DNA of 54,102 bases, from assembly GCA_003017855.1 (NCBI GenBank), contig PYER01000010.1, positions 1-54,102 of the forward strand, read 5' to 3'. How positions within the stretch are numbered: the first letter of the stretch is position 1; every line of letters starts with the position of its first letter. The stretch comes from a filamentous cyanobacterium CCT1 (GTDB taxonomy: Bacteria; Cyanobacteriota; Cyanobacteriia; Phormidesmidales; Phormidesmidaceae). Positions 16,444-24,264 of this stretch are shown here, piece after piece. The notes below the pieces were generated by a model that was given only the letters and a program-made list of their open reading frames with translations, did no database searches and was not told the origin of the DNA. The translations under genes and the position numbers were made by a program.

Positions 16444-16650
16444 ATGAAACGTATACGGTGGCGATCGCTACTTTTTCAGACTGTGTTTTGGGTGACTACC
16501 GAGGTGACCTTGAACAGCATTGGACTGTTCAACGCAAATTTGGACGCGGCGGCTGATCTGGCCGACTACAGCGAATTTTTGATGCAAAAACACTTGGCTT
16601 CAATCTTAAAACAGAAAAGTCCTGCCCCTGGTCTTGTTCATAAAGTTTAA
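16444..16650 (+). CDS. Small conserved-looking membrane protein
   Basis: The 68-aa protein starts at the ATG at 16444, which GGAGGAG precedes by about 6 nt; a longer in-frame start at 16411 lacks this signal. It reads MKRIRWRSLLFQTVFWVTTE, then TLNSIGL, then AADLADYSEFLMQK. One membrane helix is preceded by basic residues, followed by a DLADYSEF motif. I believe similar small proteins occur across cyanobacteria, with unknown function. It precedes the LuxR-type gene by about 60 bp and may be cotranscribed with it. Confidence 0.7.
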   Translation: MKRIRWRSLLFQTVFWVTTEVTLNSIGLFNANLDAAADLADYSEFLMQKHLASILKQKSPAPGLVHKV

Positions 16651-16713
16651 CGGCAGTACTGTTCAGCACCCGTTTTGATCTCTCATTCTCTGACTTAAGT
16701 GAAGGTAAAAGCG

Positions 16714-17409
16714 ATGGTATCCTCTGCTCTCGGGATAGCGCAGTTTGCTGCTGTCAAGCAGGCTGATGATCACAACTCTGGCTCAATCCTCGATCGTTGT
16801 AGACTGCCTAAGGAAACTAATTTAGGCAGCGAAACAGACGCGATCGCGCTTAAGGACCGCGCTTTGGGTATAGCTCTTAGCTTGCTCGTAGACAGCTTCT
16901 TGTTATTAAACGCTGACGGCGGCATCATTTTGTCTAACGCCAAGGGAGAAGAGCTGCTTCAAAAAATGCAGACTTCTCGGGACAAATCGAGTCGCCAGCC
17001 CCAAGTGACTCTGCCCGAGGCCGTTCTAAAAGCCTGCGATTTGCTGCTAGAAAACTGCGCTATTTTGTCTGATCAATCGCTGCCGACCCAGGTGGCCTTG
17101 ACGGTGTATCCCAATATTCAGCTGCGGATTTCGCTGATTGAAACTGAGGATGAGTGGAACCCGCTGTTTTTGGTGGTTATGGAAGACAAACAGCAGAGCA
17201 GCCTGACTCAGGCTACGGTAGACCAGTGGTTGTTTGGGCTCACCAATCGTGAAAAAGAGGTCTGGACCCTGCGGCTGCAGGACTATGCCTATCAAGAGAT
17301 TGCCGAGACGCTGTACCTCAGCGTCAACACGGTAAAACGGCACATGAAAGCCATTTTGGCGAAGCAAGAGCAGTGGCGCTACGACACCTTTGAGCTGCTG
17401 GCGAGCTAG
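16714..17409 (+). CDS. LuxR-type transcriptional regulator
   Basis: The protein is 231 aa from the ATG at 16714, which GAAGG precedes; a GTG at 16699 is an alternative. A PAS-like N-terminal region (SFLLLNADGGIILSNAKGEE) precedes a C-terminal GerE/LuxR helix-turn-helix (LTNREKEVWTLRLQDYAYQE, then LYLSVNTVKRHMKAI). There is no receiver domain. The 3' end overlaps the TPR-CHAT gene on the other strand by 4 bp. As the only dedicated regulator between tpsA and tpsB, it is a candidate regulator of this locus. Confidence 0.9.
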   Translation: MVSSALGIAQFAAVKQADDHNSGSILDRCRLPKETNLGSETDAIALKDRALGIALSLLVDSFLLLNADGGIILSNAKGEELLQKMQTSRDKSSRQPQVTLPEAVLKACDLLLENCAILSDQSLPTQVALTVYPNIQLRISLIETEDEWNPLFLVVMEDKQQSSLTQATVDQWLFGLTNREKEVWTLRLQDYAYQEIAETLYLSVNTVKRHMKAILAKQEQWRYDTFELLAS

Positions 17410-20009
17410 AGCCAGTTGCCAATTAATACGTAGGGGGCCCAGTGGCGGGGATGCTCAAAGCGAGGGTTGCTCAGCAGCGATCGCTGGGCCTGCCGCAGGG
17501 CCTCGGCCCGAGTTGTGCCGGGTTGCTGAATCGCCCGGTAGAACTGGTCCATGACCAGGGCCGTGGTTTCGTCGTCCAGGTTCCAGAGGGACGCCAGGGT
17601 GCTGCGGGCCCCGGCTCGAACCGCCACTCCCGCCAGTCCCAGGGTGGCCCGGCTATCGCCAGTGGCGGTCTGGCAGGCGCTCAACACCAGCAGCTCGATC
17701 GCGCTTTGGCGGCTCTGCTCACTGTTGCGCAACATACTGTTGAGCCTGGTGACGGGAATGCGATTGTCCCAGGCCAAAATGAAGGTGTCGTCTGGGGTAG
17801 AGCTAAACTGCCCGTGGGTGGCCAGGTGCACTACCGGAAAAGGGCTGTCGCCGATAACCGATTCTAAGCGCTCTACCGTGAAGGCCTGGTTGAATAAAAC
17901 CTGACTGGAGAGGGCTGACTCGATCTGTCGAATTTCTGCTTCTACAAAGGGCAGGGGCGGAAAGGAGGGGCGCTCTTCGCTGATGCCCGCAATAATCACC
18001 GATAGGTTCTGGTTGGGGAGCGATTTGGGATCGACGAGCTGCAGACCGGGGGCGATCGCCACCCCAAAGTCTTCAATCAAATAGTGATCCCCGGTGTAGA
18101 GCAGCCCCATGGGAATATTGCGCAGTGCCCCATCCAGCACAAACACCAGGGTCGTGATGTGGCTGTCGGTCAGCTGGGGCAGGGCTGGGGCGATTAACCA
18201 GTGGTAGAGTTCCTCGGCTTCGGCCTTAACCCGGTTGAGGGTGTGGGGCAGCACCGCATCCCGACGCAGCTGATTGAGTTTGGCATCTAGCTCGGCTTGG
18301 GTCACGGCGGTGGCGTAGTGGGTCAGGGGCTGCTGGGGCAGCTTGAGCACCACCTCTAGCCGGTCGGGCAAAATAATTGGATAGAGCACGGCGGTGGGTT
18401 GAGCGGTACTATCGACCACCTGGTCAATGTTTTCGCTAACCGGCAGGCAGGCTTCGCGAAAGAAATTCTCTAGCTCAGCTAGCTGTAGGGCCTCGATGAC
18501 GGCGCGGGCCTGCTGCAGGTTTTGCTGGTCGGCGGTACCGGGGGCGGTTAGCAGGTCGACCAGGTGGCGATAGACGGGCTCTACCGTTTCACGAAAGCTG
18601 TAGCGCACGTCATCGTCAATGGCGACCAGGTCTTGCCGCAGGGTTTGTAGGGTGTTGACGGCGGCAGTGTAGTTGGCGATCGCATCCTTAACCGCCCCGG
18701 TTGATCGCTGCAAATAGCCCAGCTGGGCATTCCAGAGATAGGTGATTTCCGGAGCATTGGCCTCGCTGGCTCGCACCAGCGCTCGGCGGGTAAAGGCGAT
18801 CGCATCGGAGACCTGCTGGGCGGTTTGGTAGAGCTTGCCCAAAGCTCCCAGGGCGTAGGATTCGGCCCGGCCATCGGCCAATGTCTGGCTGATGGCAAGG
18901 GCCTCCGTTAGCCAGGTCAGGGCCGTAGCTCGATAGGTCACCGTTTGAGTATCGATAAGCGCATTGGCCGCATCGATTAGCCCGTAGGCTCGCAACCGGC
19001 TCGGGGGTAACGCTTCCAGGGCGGGAATCAGTTGGTCCACGACTGGCCCTACGGCCTGGAGATCGTCTTGACGAACGAGCAGCGACAGCTGGGCGATCAG
19101 GGCCTGCACCCGTAGCTCTGGGTTTGGGGTCGTCACTACCTGGCGGTAAAGTCCCAGCGCCGCGTCCACCTCTCCAGCGGTGGCGGCCGTGTGGGCCAAA
19201 CTGAGCTGAGTCGCGGCGATGGTCTGCGTATCGCCCAGGCGTTCGGCCAGGGAGAGGGCGGCGGCGAGGGTAGTTTGGGAGGCCTCTAAATCGCCCACAA
19301 TGCGGTAAAGCTCGCCCAGGGTTCTCAACCCGGCAGCGGTTTCGGCGGCGGGGGGCTGCGCCGCTAGTGCGGGGTGAAGAGAGGTCAATAGGGCGATCGC
19401 ACGGCGGTAAAGCCCCGCAGTCCGCAGCGCCCTGGCCTGGTTGACCTGGCTACGCAAGACGCCGCTGGCCTGGCCCGCCACTTGGTAGGCCGCTGCCGCC
19501 TGCTCAAAGGCCTGTAATGCCTCCCTGGGCTGGGACTGAGCTAAGTACAGGTTGCCCTGCACGGTCCAGGTTTGGCCCCAAACGGCCTGGTGGGCGGCGG
19601 TCAGATGGGCTTGTTGCGCCAGCAAACTGCGGCTCTGGGCTAGGGTTGAGCTGGCCTCTGACCAGCGCCCCAGCTGCTGATAGGCCTGGGCCACATTGTT
19701 GAGGTGGCGCACCTGTTGCAGCGCGTCACCGCGGGCGGCAAACCCATCGGCGGCGGTTTGCCAGGCCGGGGCGGCGGCCTCGTAGTCGCCGAGGTCAAAC
19801 CACCGCTGCCCCTGAGTCGAGAGCGCCTCTGGGGTTGACGCTGCCCCCTGAGCCAGCGTCGCGGTGGCGGGGACCATGGCGATCGCACCCATAAGGTAGC
19901 CCCCCAGCATCGTCAGGAGCAAACTTAGCAGCGTCGCCAGACCACAGTGCGCCAGCCGCGTTCGCCAGCCACGCCTTAACCAAATTTTGGAAAACCGTTG
20001 GCGATGCAT
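17406..20009 (-). CDS. TPR-CHAT protein (caspase-like protease domain)
   Basis: The 867-aa protein has an N-terminal signal/anchor helix (LATLLSLLLTMLGGYLMGAI). A long TPR array follows (about residues 60-470), then a CHAT domain (about 590-867). The predicted Cys-His dyad is H732 (VVHLATHGQFSS) and C779 (LVLSACQTATGD). The domain finishes with the usual LASLWNLDDETTALVMDQFY and HWAPYVLIGNW. CHAT domains are caspase-superfamily proteases; in cyanobacteria this architecture is frequent beside haemagglutinin/TPS genes. It is divergent from tpsB across a 489-bp gap. Export and substrate are unknown. Confidence 0.94.
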   Translation of the reverse strand: MHRQRFSKIWLRRGWRTRLAHCGLATLLSLLLTMLGGYLMGAIAMVPATATLAQGAASTPEALSTQGQRWFDLGDYEAAAPAWQTAADGFAARGDALQQVRHLNNVAQAYQQLGRWSEASSTLAQSRSLLAQQAHLTAAHQAVWGQTWTVQGNLYLAQSQPREALQAFEQAAAAYQVAGQASGVLRSQVNQARALRTAGLYRRAIALLTSLHPALAAQPPAAETAAGLRTLGELYRIVGDLEASQTTLAAALSLAERLGDTQTIAATQLSLAHTAATAGEVDAALGLYRQVVTTPNPELRVQALIAQLSLLVRQDDLQAVGPVVDQLIPALEALPPSRLRAYGLIDAANALIDTQTVTYRATALTWLTEALAISQTLADGRAESYALGALGKLYQTAQQVSDAIAFTRRALVRASEANAPEITYLWNAQLGYLQRSTGAVKDAIANYTAAVNTLQTLRQDLVAIDDDVRYSFRETVEPVYRHLVDLLTAPGTADQQNLQQARAVIEALQLAELENFFREACLPVSENIDQVVDSTAQPTAVLYPIILPDRLEVVLKLPQQPLTHYATAVTQAELDAKLNQLRRDAVLPHTLNRVKAEAEELYHWLIAPALPQLTDSHITTLVFVLDGALRNIPMGLLYTGDHYLIEDFGVAIAPGLQLVDPKSLPNQNLSVIIAGISEERPSFPPLPFVEAEIRQIESALSSQVLFNQAFTVERLESVIGDSPFPVVHLATHGQFSSTPDDTFILAWDNRIPVTRLNSMLRNSEQSRQSAIELLVLSACQTATGDSRATLGLAGVAVRAGARSTLASLWNLDDETTALVMDQFYRAIQQPGTTRAEALRQAQRSLLSNPRFEHPRHWAPYVLIGNWL

Positions 20010-20498
20010 AGACGATTTACCTCAGGGAAAAATCGAATACGGAAAACTATCCAGATAAAAGTAATACTAAATACGGTCCTACCAACACGTATATTCCGAT
20101 ATTCTTGCTGACTGCAACGCTGTTATGAGCGAACTAATCTAGTCTTACTCTTCAGTTTATCCCGATGGCAATCCGCAGAGTTTGAAAAATAGCTCTACCT
20201 CAATCGACTGCCAAATTTTCTCTTAGCGGCAGAGTAAAAGCTGAGGAGAATTAGCTTAGCTGCGATCGCAAGGATAGCCCCCAGATCTAGGATCTCCCAG
20301 GGCTACATACGCATATGGTCTGCCAAGCCGAAGGGGCTGGTTTGGATGGTGAACAAAAAGTTGGCTGTTTTTTTCGTAAAACCACTTGCCCCAACTGAAT
20401 GATCATTAGGTGACTTTATCCTCTTGTTAATTTGTTTATCATTTGCCGTCTCTAGCCAGCTTTTTCCCCGCCAAAAGTGATCAGAGGCGATTCAATTA
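20010..20498. promoter_or_regulatory. 489-bp divergent promoter region, TPR-CHAT / tpsB
   Basis: This AT-richer spacer separates the TPR-CHAT and TpsB genes. It must hold both promoters, but I cannot identify convincing -35/-10 pairs or operators. No small ORF or RNA is evident. Confidence 0.5.
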
Positions 20499-22418
20499 AT
20501 GGGTAGAGCCGCAGGGTTTAGTGACTATTCTTTGTCTACCGTTTCACCCTCCATGCTGTTGTTTCGTGCCGTCGCCAGTCTGTTCCTAGCCGCTTTTTTG
20601 CTGCCAAAACCGGCGGCGGCCCAGGGGTTCGACAGCGAGCCCAATACCAGCAGTGAGGGGGGGACTCCCCTATCGGTTGTCGCCCCGCAGCTGGCCCAAG
20701 CCACAACTCCCCCAATCAACAACCGTCCCAGCCTCCCCCCTGAGGACCGCTCCCCGTCGCAACAGCCCCTGCCCGAGGTCATCCCTGAGCTGCCTCCTGC
20801 TGACGAGCTTTTGCAGCCCCCGAGTCAGCCGGGGCTGCCGGTACCAGAGCCCGAACAGGCGGGCGATCGCCTTTGCGTCACGGGCTTTGACGTGGTGGGC
20901 AGCACCGTCTTTAGCGATGGGGAGCTGGCCGAGGTGGCCCGCCGGGGCCTGCCAGCAGATACCGAAAACTGTGACCTTTCCCCAGGCGACACCGAGGAGC
21001 CCGTACCCGGTCAGCTGCTGACCTTCAGCCAGCTACAGCAGGCCCGCGACGCCGTGACCCAGTACTACATCGACGCTGGGTACATTACCTCGGGGGCCTA
21101 CCTGCCGCCGCAGGACCTCGACACCGGCCTTGTCACCCTGCGGGTGGTGGAGGGCACAGTGGAAGAGATTGAGGTGAGCGGTCTCGACCGTCTCAACCCC
21201 AGCTATGTGCGCGATCGCATTTCCCGATTGGCCCAAACGCCGCTCAACACCGAGCGGCTGCTGCAGGGTCTGCAAATTCTGCAGCTCGATCCGCTGATCG
21301 AGACGATTCAAACCGAGCTGACCGCCGGTACCTACCCGGGCACCAACCGGCTGCTGGTCACGGTCTCTGAAGCCAGCCCCTACCGACTGGCCCTGGTGCT
21401 CGACAACGCCCGCACACCCCTGGTCGGCACTGTGCAGCGGCGGGTGCGAGCAGGCCATTTAAACCTGCTGGGCCAGGGCGATCGCTTCTTTGTCGACTAT
21501 GCCAACACCGACGGCAGCAACAGCGTTGACCTGTCGTACACCTACCCAATCAACGCCGCCAACGGCACCCTCAGCGTCAGCCACGGCCGCACCCGCAGCT
21601 GGGTGATTGAGGAGCCGTTTGATTTTCTCAATATTCAGTCCAGCTCTCGCTACTACGAGCTCACCTATCGCCAGCCCGTTTACCAGACCCCGACCCAGGA
21701 GCTGGCCCTCAGCTTTACCGCCTCGCGAGAAGAAAGCGAATCGCGCTTCAACCCCGGCGGCTTTGGCGAACTGCCCTTTCCGGTGCGGGGGGCCGACGAC
21801 CAGGGGCGCACCCGGATTACCGTACTGCGGTTTTCCCAGGAGTGGCTGAGCCGCGACAGTCAGCAGGTGCTGGCGCTGCGATCGCAGTTTAACCTCGGCA
21901 TCGACGCCCTGGGCACCACCGTCAATCCAGTCCCCCCCGATGGCAGTTTCTTCAGCTGGCGCGGCCAGGGCCAGTGGGTGTGGCTGATGGCCCCCGACAC
22001 CCTGCTGCAGCTGCGGGGCGACATTCAGCTGGCCGATCGCCCCCTGCTGCCCCTGGAGCAAATCGGTATCGGCGGCTTTGGCACCGTGCGCGGCTACCGC
22101 CAGGACGCCTTCCTGACCGACAACGGAATAACGGCCTCGGCGGAGGTCCGCATTCCCGTCGCTCGCGTGCCCGAGATCGATGGGCTCCTGCAGCTGATCC
22201 CATTTCTCGATTTCGGCCTGGGCTGGAACGCCAGCGGCAGCAGCCCCAACCCCGATTCCCTGCTGGCGGTCGGCCTGGGGCTGAGCTGGCAGATGTACAA
22301 CAGCTTTAGCGCTCGCCTTGACTACGGCATTCCCATCCTCAATGCGGCCACCAACGGCAGCACCCTCCAGGAGAAAGGGCTGAGCTTCTCCTTCAGCTAC
22401 GAACCCTTTGCGCGGTAG
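20499..22418 (+). CDS. TpsB outer-membrane transporter (ShlB/FhaC/HecB family)
   Basis: The 639-aa protein has a signal peptide (SLFLAAFLLPKPAAAQ) and a Pro-rich linker. Two POTRA-like regions follow (about residues 125-280; the second begins VEEIEVSGLDRLNPSYVRDR). A C-terminal 16-strand beta-barrel contains the Omp85/TpsB signature VRGY in GGFGTVRGYRQDAFL. TpsB proteins secrete and fold TpsA exoproteins across the outer membrane. AGAGG 11 nt before the ATG at 20499 favours that start; the Met at 20553 would also leave a good signal peptide. The probable partner is the TpsA at 12920-15367. Confidence 0.93.
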   Translation: MGRAAGFSDYSLSTVSPSMLLFRAVASLFLAAFLLPKPAAAQGFDSEPNTSSEGGTPLSVVAPQLAQATTPPINNRPSLPPEDRSPSQQPLPEVIPELPPADELLQPPSQPGLPVPEPEQAGDRLCVTGFDVVGSTVFSDGELAEVARRGLPADTENCDLSPGDTEEPVPGQLLTFSQLQQARDAVTQYYIDAGYITSGAYLPPQDLDTGLVTLRVVEGTVEEIEVSGLDRLNPSYVRDRISRLAQTPLNTERLLQGLQILQLDPLIETIQTELTAGTYPGTNRLLVTVSEASPYRLALVLDNARTPLVGTVQRRVRAGHLNLLGQGDRFFVDYANTDGSNSVDLSYTYPINAANGTLSVSHGRTRSWVIEEPFDFLNIQSSSRYYELTYRQPVYQTPTQELALSFTASREESESRFNPGGFGELPFPVRGADDQGRTRITVLRFSQEWLSRDSQQVLALRSQFNLGIDALGTTVNPVPPDGSFFSWRGQGQWVWLMAPDTLLQLRGDIQLADRPLLPLEQIGIGGFGTVRGYRQDAFLTDNGITASAEVRIPVARVPEIDGLLQLIPFLDFGLGWNASGSSPNPDSLLAVGLGLSWQMYNSFSARLDYGIPILNAATNGSTLQEKGLSFSFSYEPFAR

Positions 22419-22561
22419 CTCCGCTACGCGGTGAACCCGCTTAGCGCTGGATCGGGTTAAGTCTGGCGCTTGATTTTGAACCCGATGCCCAAAAAGATCG
22501 GCTGGTTTGCAGAAAACCCCTTTGTTTCTCTGATAGCTCTTTAGAGAGGGCCAAACACCCA

Positions 22562-23227
22562 ATGTTTAGCATGCTACTCACCCCCATCAGCGCCATGACG
22601 CCATCTGTCCAAGATCTGATTGCTGAGGCCTGCGGTTATCCCCCCGGACACCCTCAGCGCCAGCGTCGCCTGACGCAGGTCATCCGGCGCATTGCCGGTC
22701 AACTGTGGCGAGAGAACTCTCCCTACTATCAAGATGCGTTGCAGCAAACCTGGATGTACTTTTGCCAAAACCTGTGCGAGGGCGTCACCGGTCGGGCCTA
22801 CGACCCGGCCAAAGCCAGCGTTGTCACCTGGCTCAACGCCTACCTCAAGCGGCGTCTGCAGGATGGCTATCTGGCCGTGAAGAAGCAGCGAGACTCCACC
22901 GTCTCCCCAGCTCCTACACCGCCCGGTGCCGACCCCCTGCCAGACCCCGTCGATCGCCTCCCGGCCCGGCCCGATGTGCCGCCGCTGCTGGAGGAGGTCA
23001 GAGCCTGGGCGGAACGAGGCGATGATACCCGCCTGGTGCGTACCCACATCGCCAACCACCCCCATATCACCTGTCAACTCCTGATTTTGAAGCGGTTGCC
23101 CCCAGAAATGCCCTGGAAGGACCTCGCCGCCGAGCTACAGGTGTCGGTAGGCACCCTCAGCAGCTTTTACCAGCGTCAGTGCCTCCCTCTATTGCGCGAC
23201 TTTGGCCGCTCCCAGGGCTACTTGTAA
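22562..23227 (+). CDS. Sigma-70-like (ECF-type) protein of a CHAT/CHASE2 locus
   Basis: The 221-aa protein has a region-2-like helix set (YYQDALQQTWMYFCQNL, VVTWLNAYLKRRLQDGYLAV). A Pro-rich linker and a C-terminal region-4-like helix-turn-helix follow (MPWKDLAAELQVSVGTLSSF). This matches proteins annotated as sigma-70 family members next to DUF1822 genes in cyanobacteria. Binding to RNA polymerase is inferred. It lies 143 bp after tpsB and 32 bp before the DUF1822 gene, in an apparent operon. An alternative start is the Met at 22595. Confidence 0.75.
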   Translation: MFSMLLTPISAMTPSVQDLIAEACGYPPGHPQRQRRLTQVIRRIAGQLWRENSPYYQDALQQTWMYFCQNLCEGVTGRAYDPAKASVVTWLNAYLKRRLQDGYLAVKKQRDSTVSPAPTPPGADPLPDPVDRLPARPDVPPLLEEVRAWAERGDDTRLVRTHIANHPHITCQLLILKRLPPEMPWKDLAAELQVSVGTLSSFYQRQCLPLLRDFGRSQGYL

Positions 23228-23259
23228 ACCTATCCCGGCACTCGCAGGAGACGTGCACC

Positions 23260-24249
23260 ATGACCCCCTCAAGCCGACATATTCACCCCCTGGCGGTTCC
23301 ACTGCCGATCACCACCGCCGCGCGCGAAACGGCGGCCGCCTTTGCCCGCGAGCAGGCCAACCCGGCTAAGGCCGAGGCGGTGCGGCTCAATACCCTGGCG
23401 GTTTGGGTCACCCACGACTACTGCCGCATGATGAATATTCCGGCCGATCTGGCCAGCAGCGACAGCTGGAATCCGCTGATTCGGCTGACCACCGATGTGG
23501 CCGATCTGCGGCTGCCCGACCTAGGCCAGCTCGAATGTCGCCCGCTGCTGGACGGCGAAACCGCCTGCTCTGTGCCGCCCGACGTGTGGGATCTGCGGGT
23601 GGGGTATGTGGTGGTGGCGATCGCCCCCGATTTTCAAACCGCCCAGCTCCTTGGCTTTACTCCCCGCGTCCAGGGCGAAACCCTACCCCTGAGCCAGCTG
23701 CAGGCTCCCGAGGCGCTGTTGGATCACCTCCATGCCCTCCGGGAAGCATCCTCCCCCGCCGCAGCGGTGGGCGGAGTCGTCGTCAACCTGGGGCAGTGGC
23801 TCAATGGGGTGTTTGAGCAGGGGTGGCAGACAGTTGAGGCGCTGCTGGCCCCACCCTCCGACCCGGCCTTTAGCTTCCGCTATGGGGTTCAAGATGGGCC
23901 GACTGAGCCACCTGAGGGCGGCTTAGTCGCCGATATCAGCCGCGCCAAGCGGGTTGATCTGGCCCTGCGGCTCGGCCCCCAGCAGGTGGTGCTGCTGGTA
24001 GACCTCCAGGCAGAGCCCTCCGGTACCCGCCAGGTCAGTCTACAGGTCCATGGGGCGGGGCAGTCTGCCTACGTGCCGCCAGGTTTAGAACTGACGGTTT
24101 TAGAGTCAGACGGTACGGCCTTTATGCAGGCCCAGGCCCGCGATGCAGACAACTTCATTCAGCTGCAGTTTAGCGGCCAGCCGGGCGAACGCTTTCGGGT
24201 GCAGATTCAGCTAGACGCCGCCACCTACGGCGAAGACTTTGTGATTTGA
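23260..24249 (+). CDS. DUF1822 family protein
   Basis: The 329-aa protein starts at the ATG at 23260, which AGGAG precedes by about 8 nt; the frame is open to 23179 but that overlaps the sigma-like gene. Features typical of DUF1822 are LNTLAVWVTHDYCRMMNI (residues ~50), a LPDLGQLECRPL stretch, WDLRVGYVVVAI and a C-terminal beta-rich domain ending RVQIQLDAATYGEDF. Function is unknown. In cyanobacteria it usually travels with CHAT/CHASE2 genes, as here. It is 15 bp from the next gene. Confidence 0.88.
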   Translation: MTPSSRHIHPLAVPLPITTAARETAAAFAREQANPAKAEAVRLNTLAVWVTHDYCRMMNIPADLASSDSWNPLIRLTTDVADLRLPDLGQLECRPLLDGETACSVPPDVWDLRVGYVVVAIAPDFQTAQLLGFTPRVQGETLPLSQLQAPEALLDHLHALREASSPAAAVGGVVVNLGQWLNGVFEQGWQTVEALLAPPSDPAFSFRYGVQDGPTEPPEGGLVADISRAKRVDLALRLGPQQVVLLVDLQAEPSGTRQVSLQVHGAGQSAYVPPGLELTVLESDGTAFMQAQARDADNFIQLQFSGQPGERFRVQIQLDAATYGEDFVI

Positions 24250-24264
24250 TCGGGCGCTGGGGTT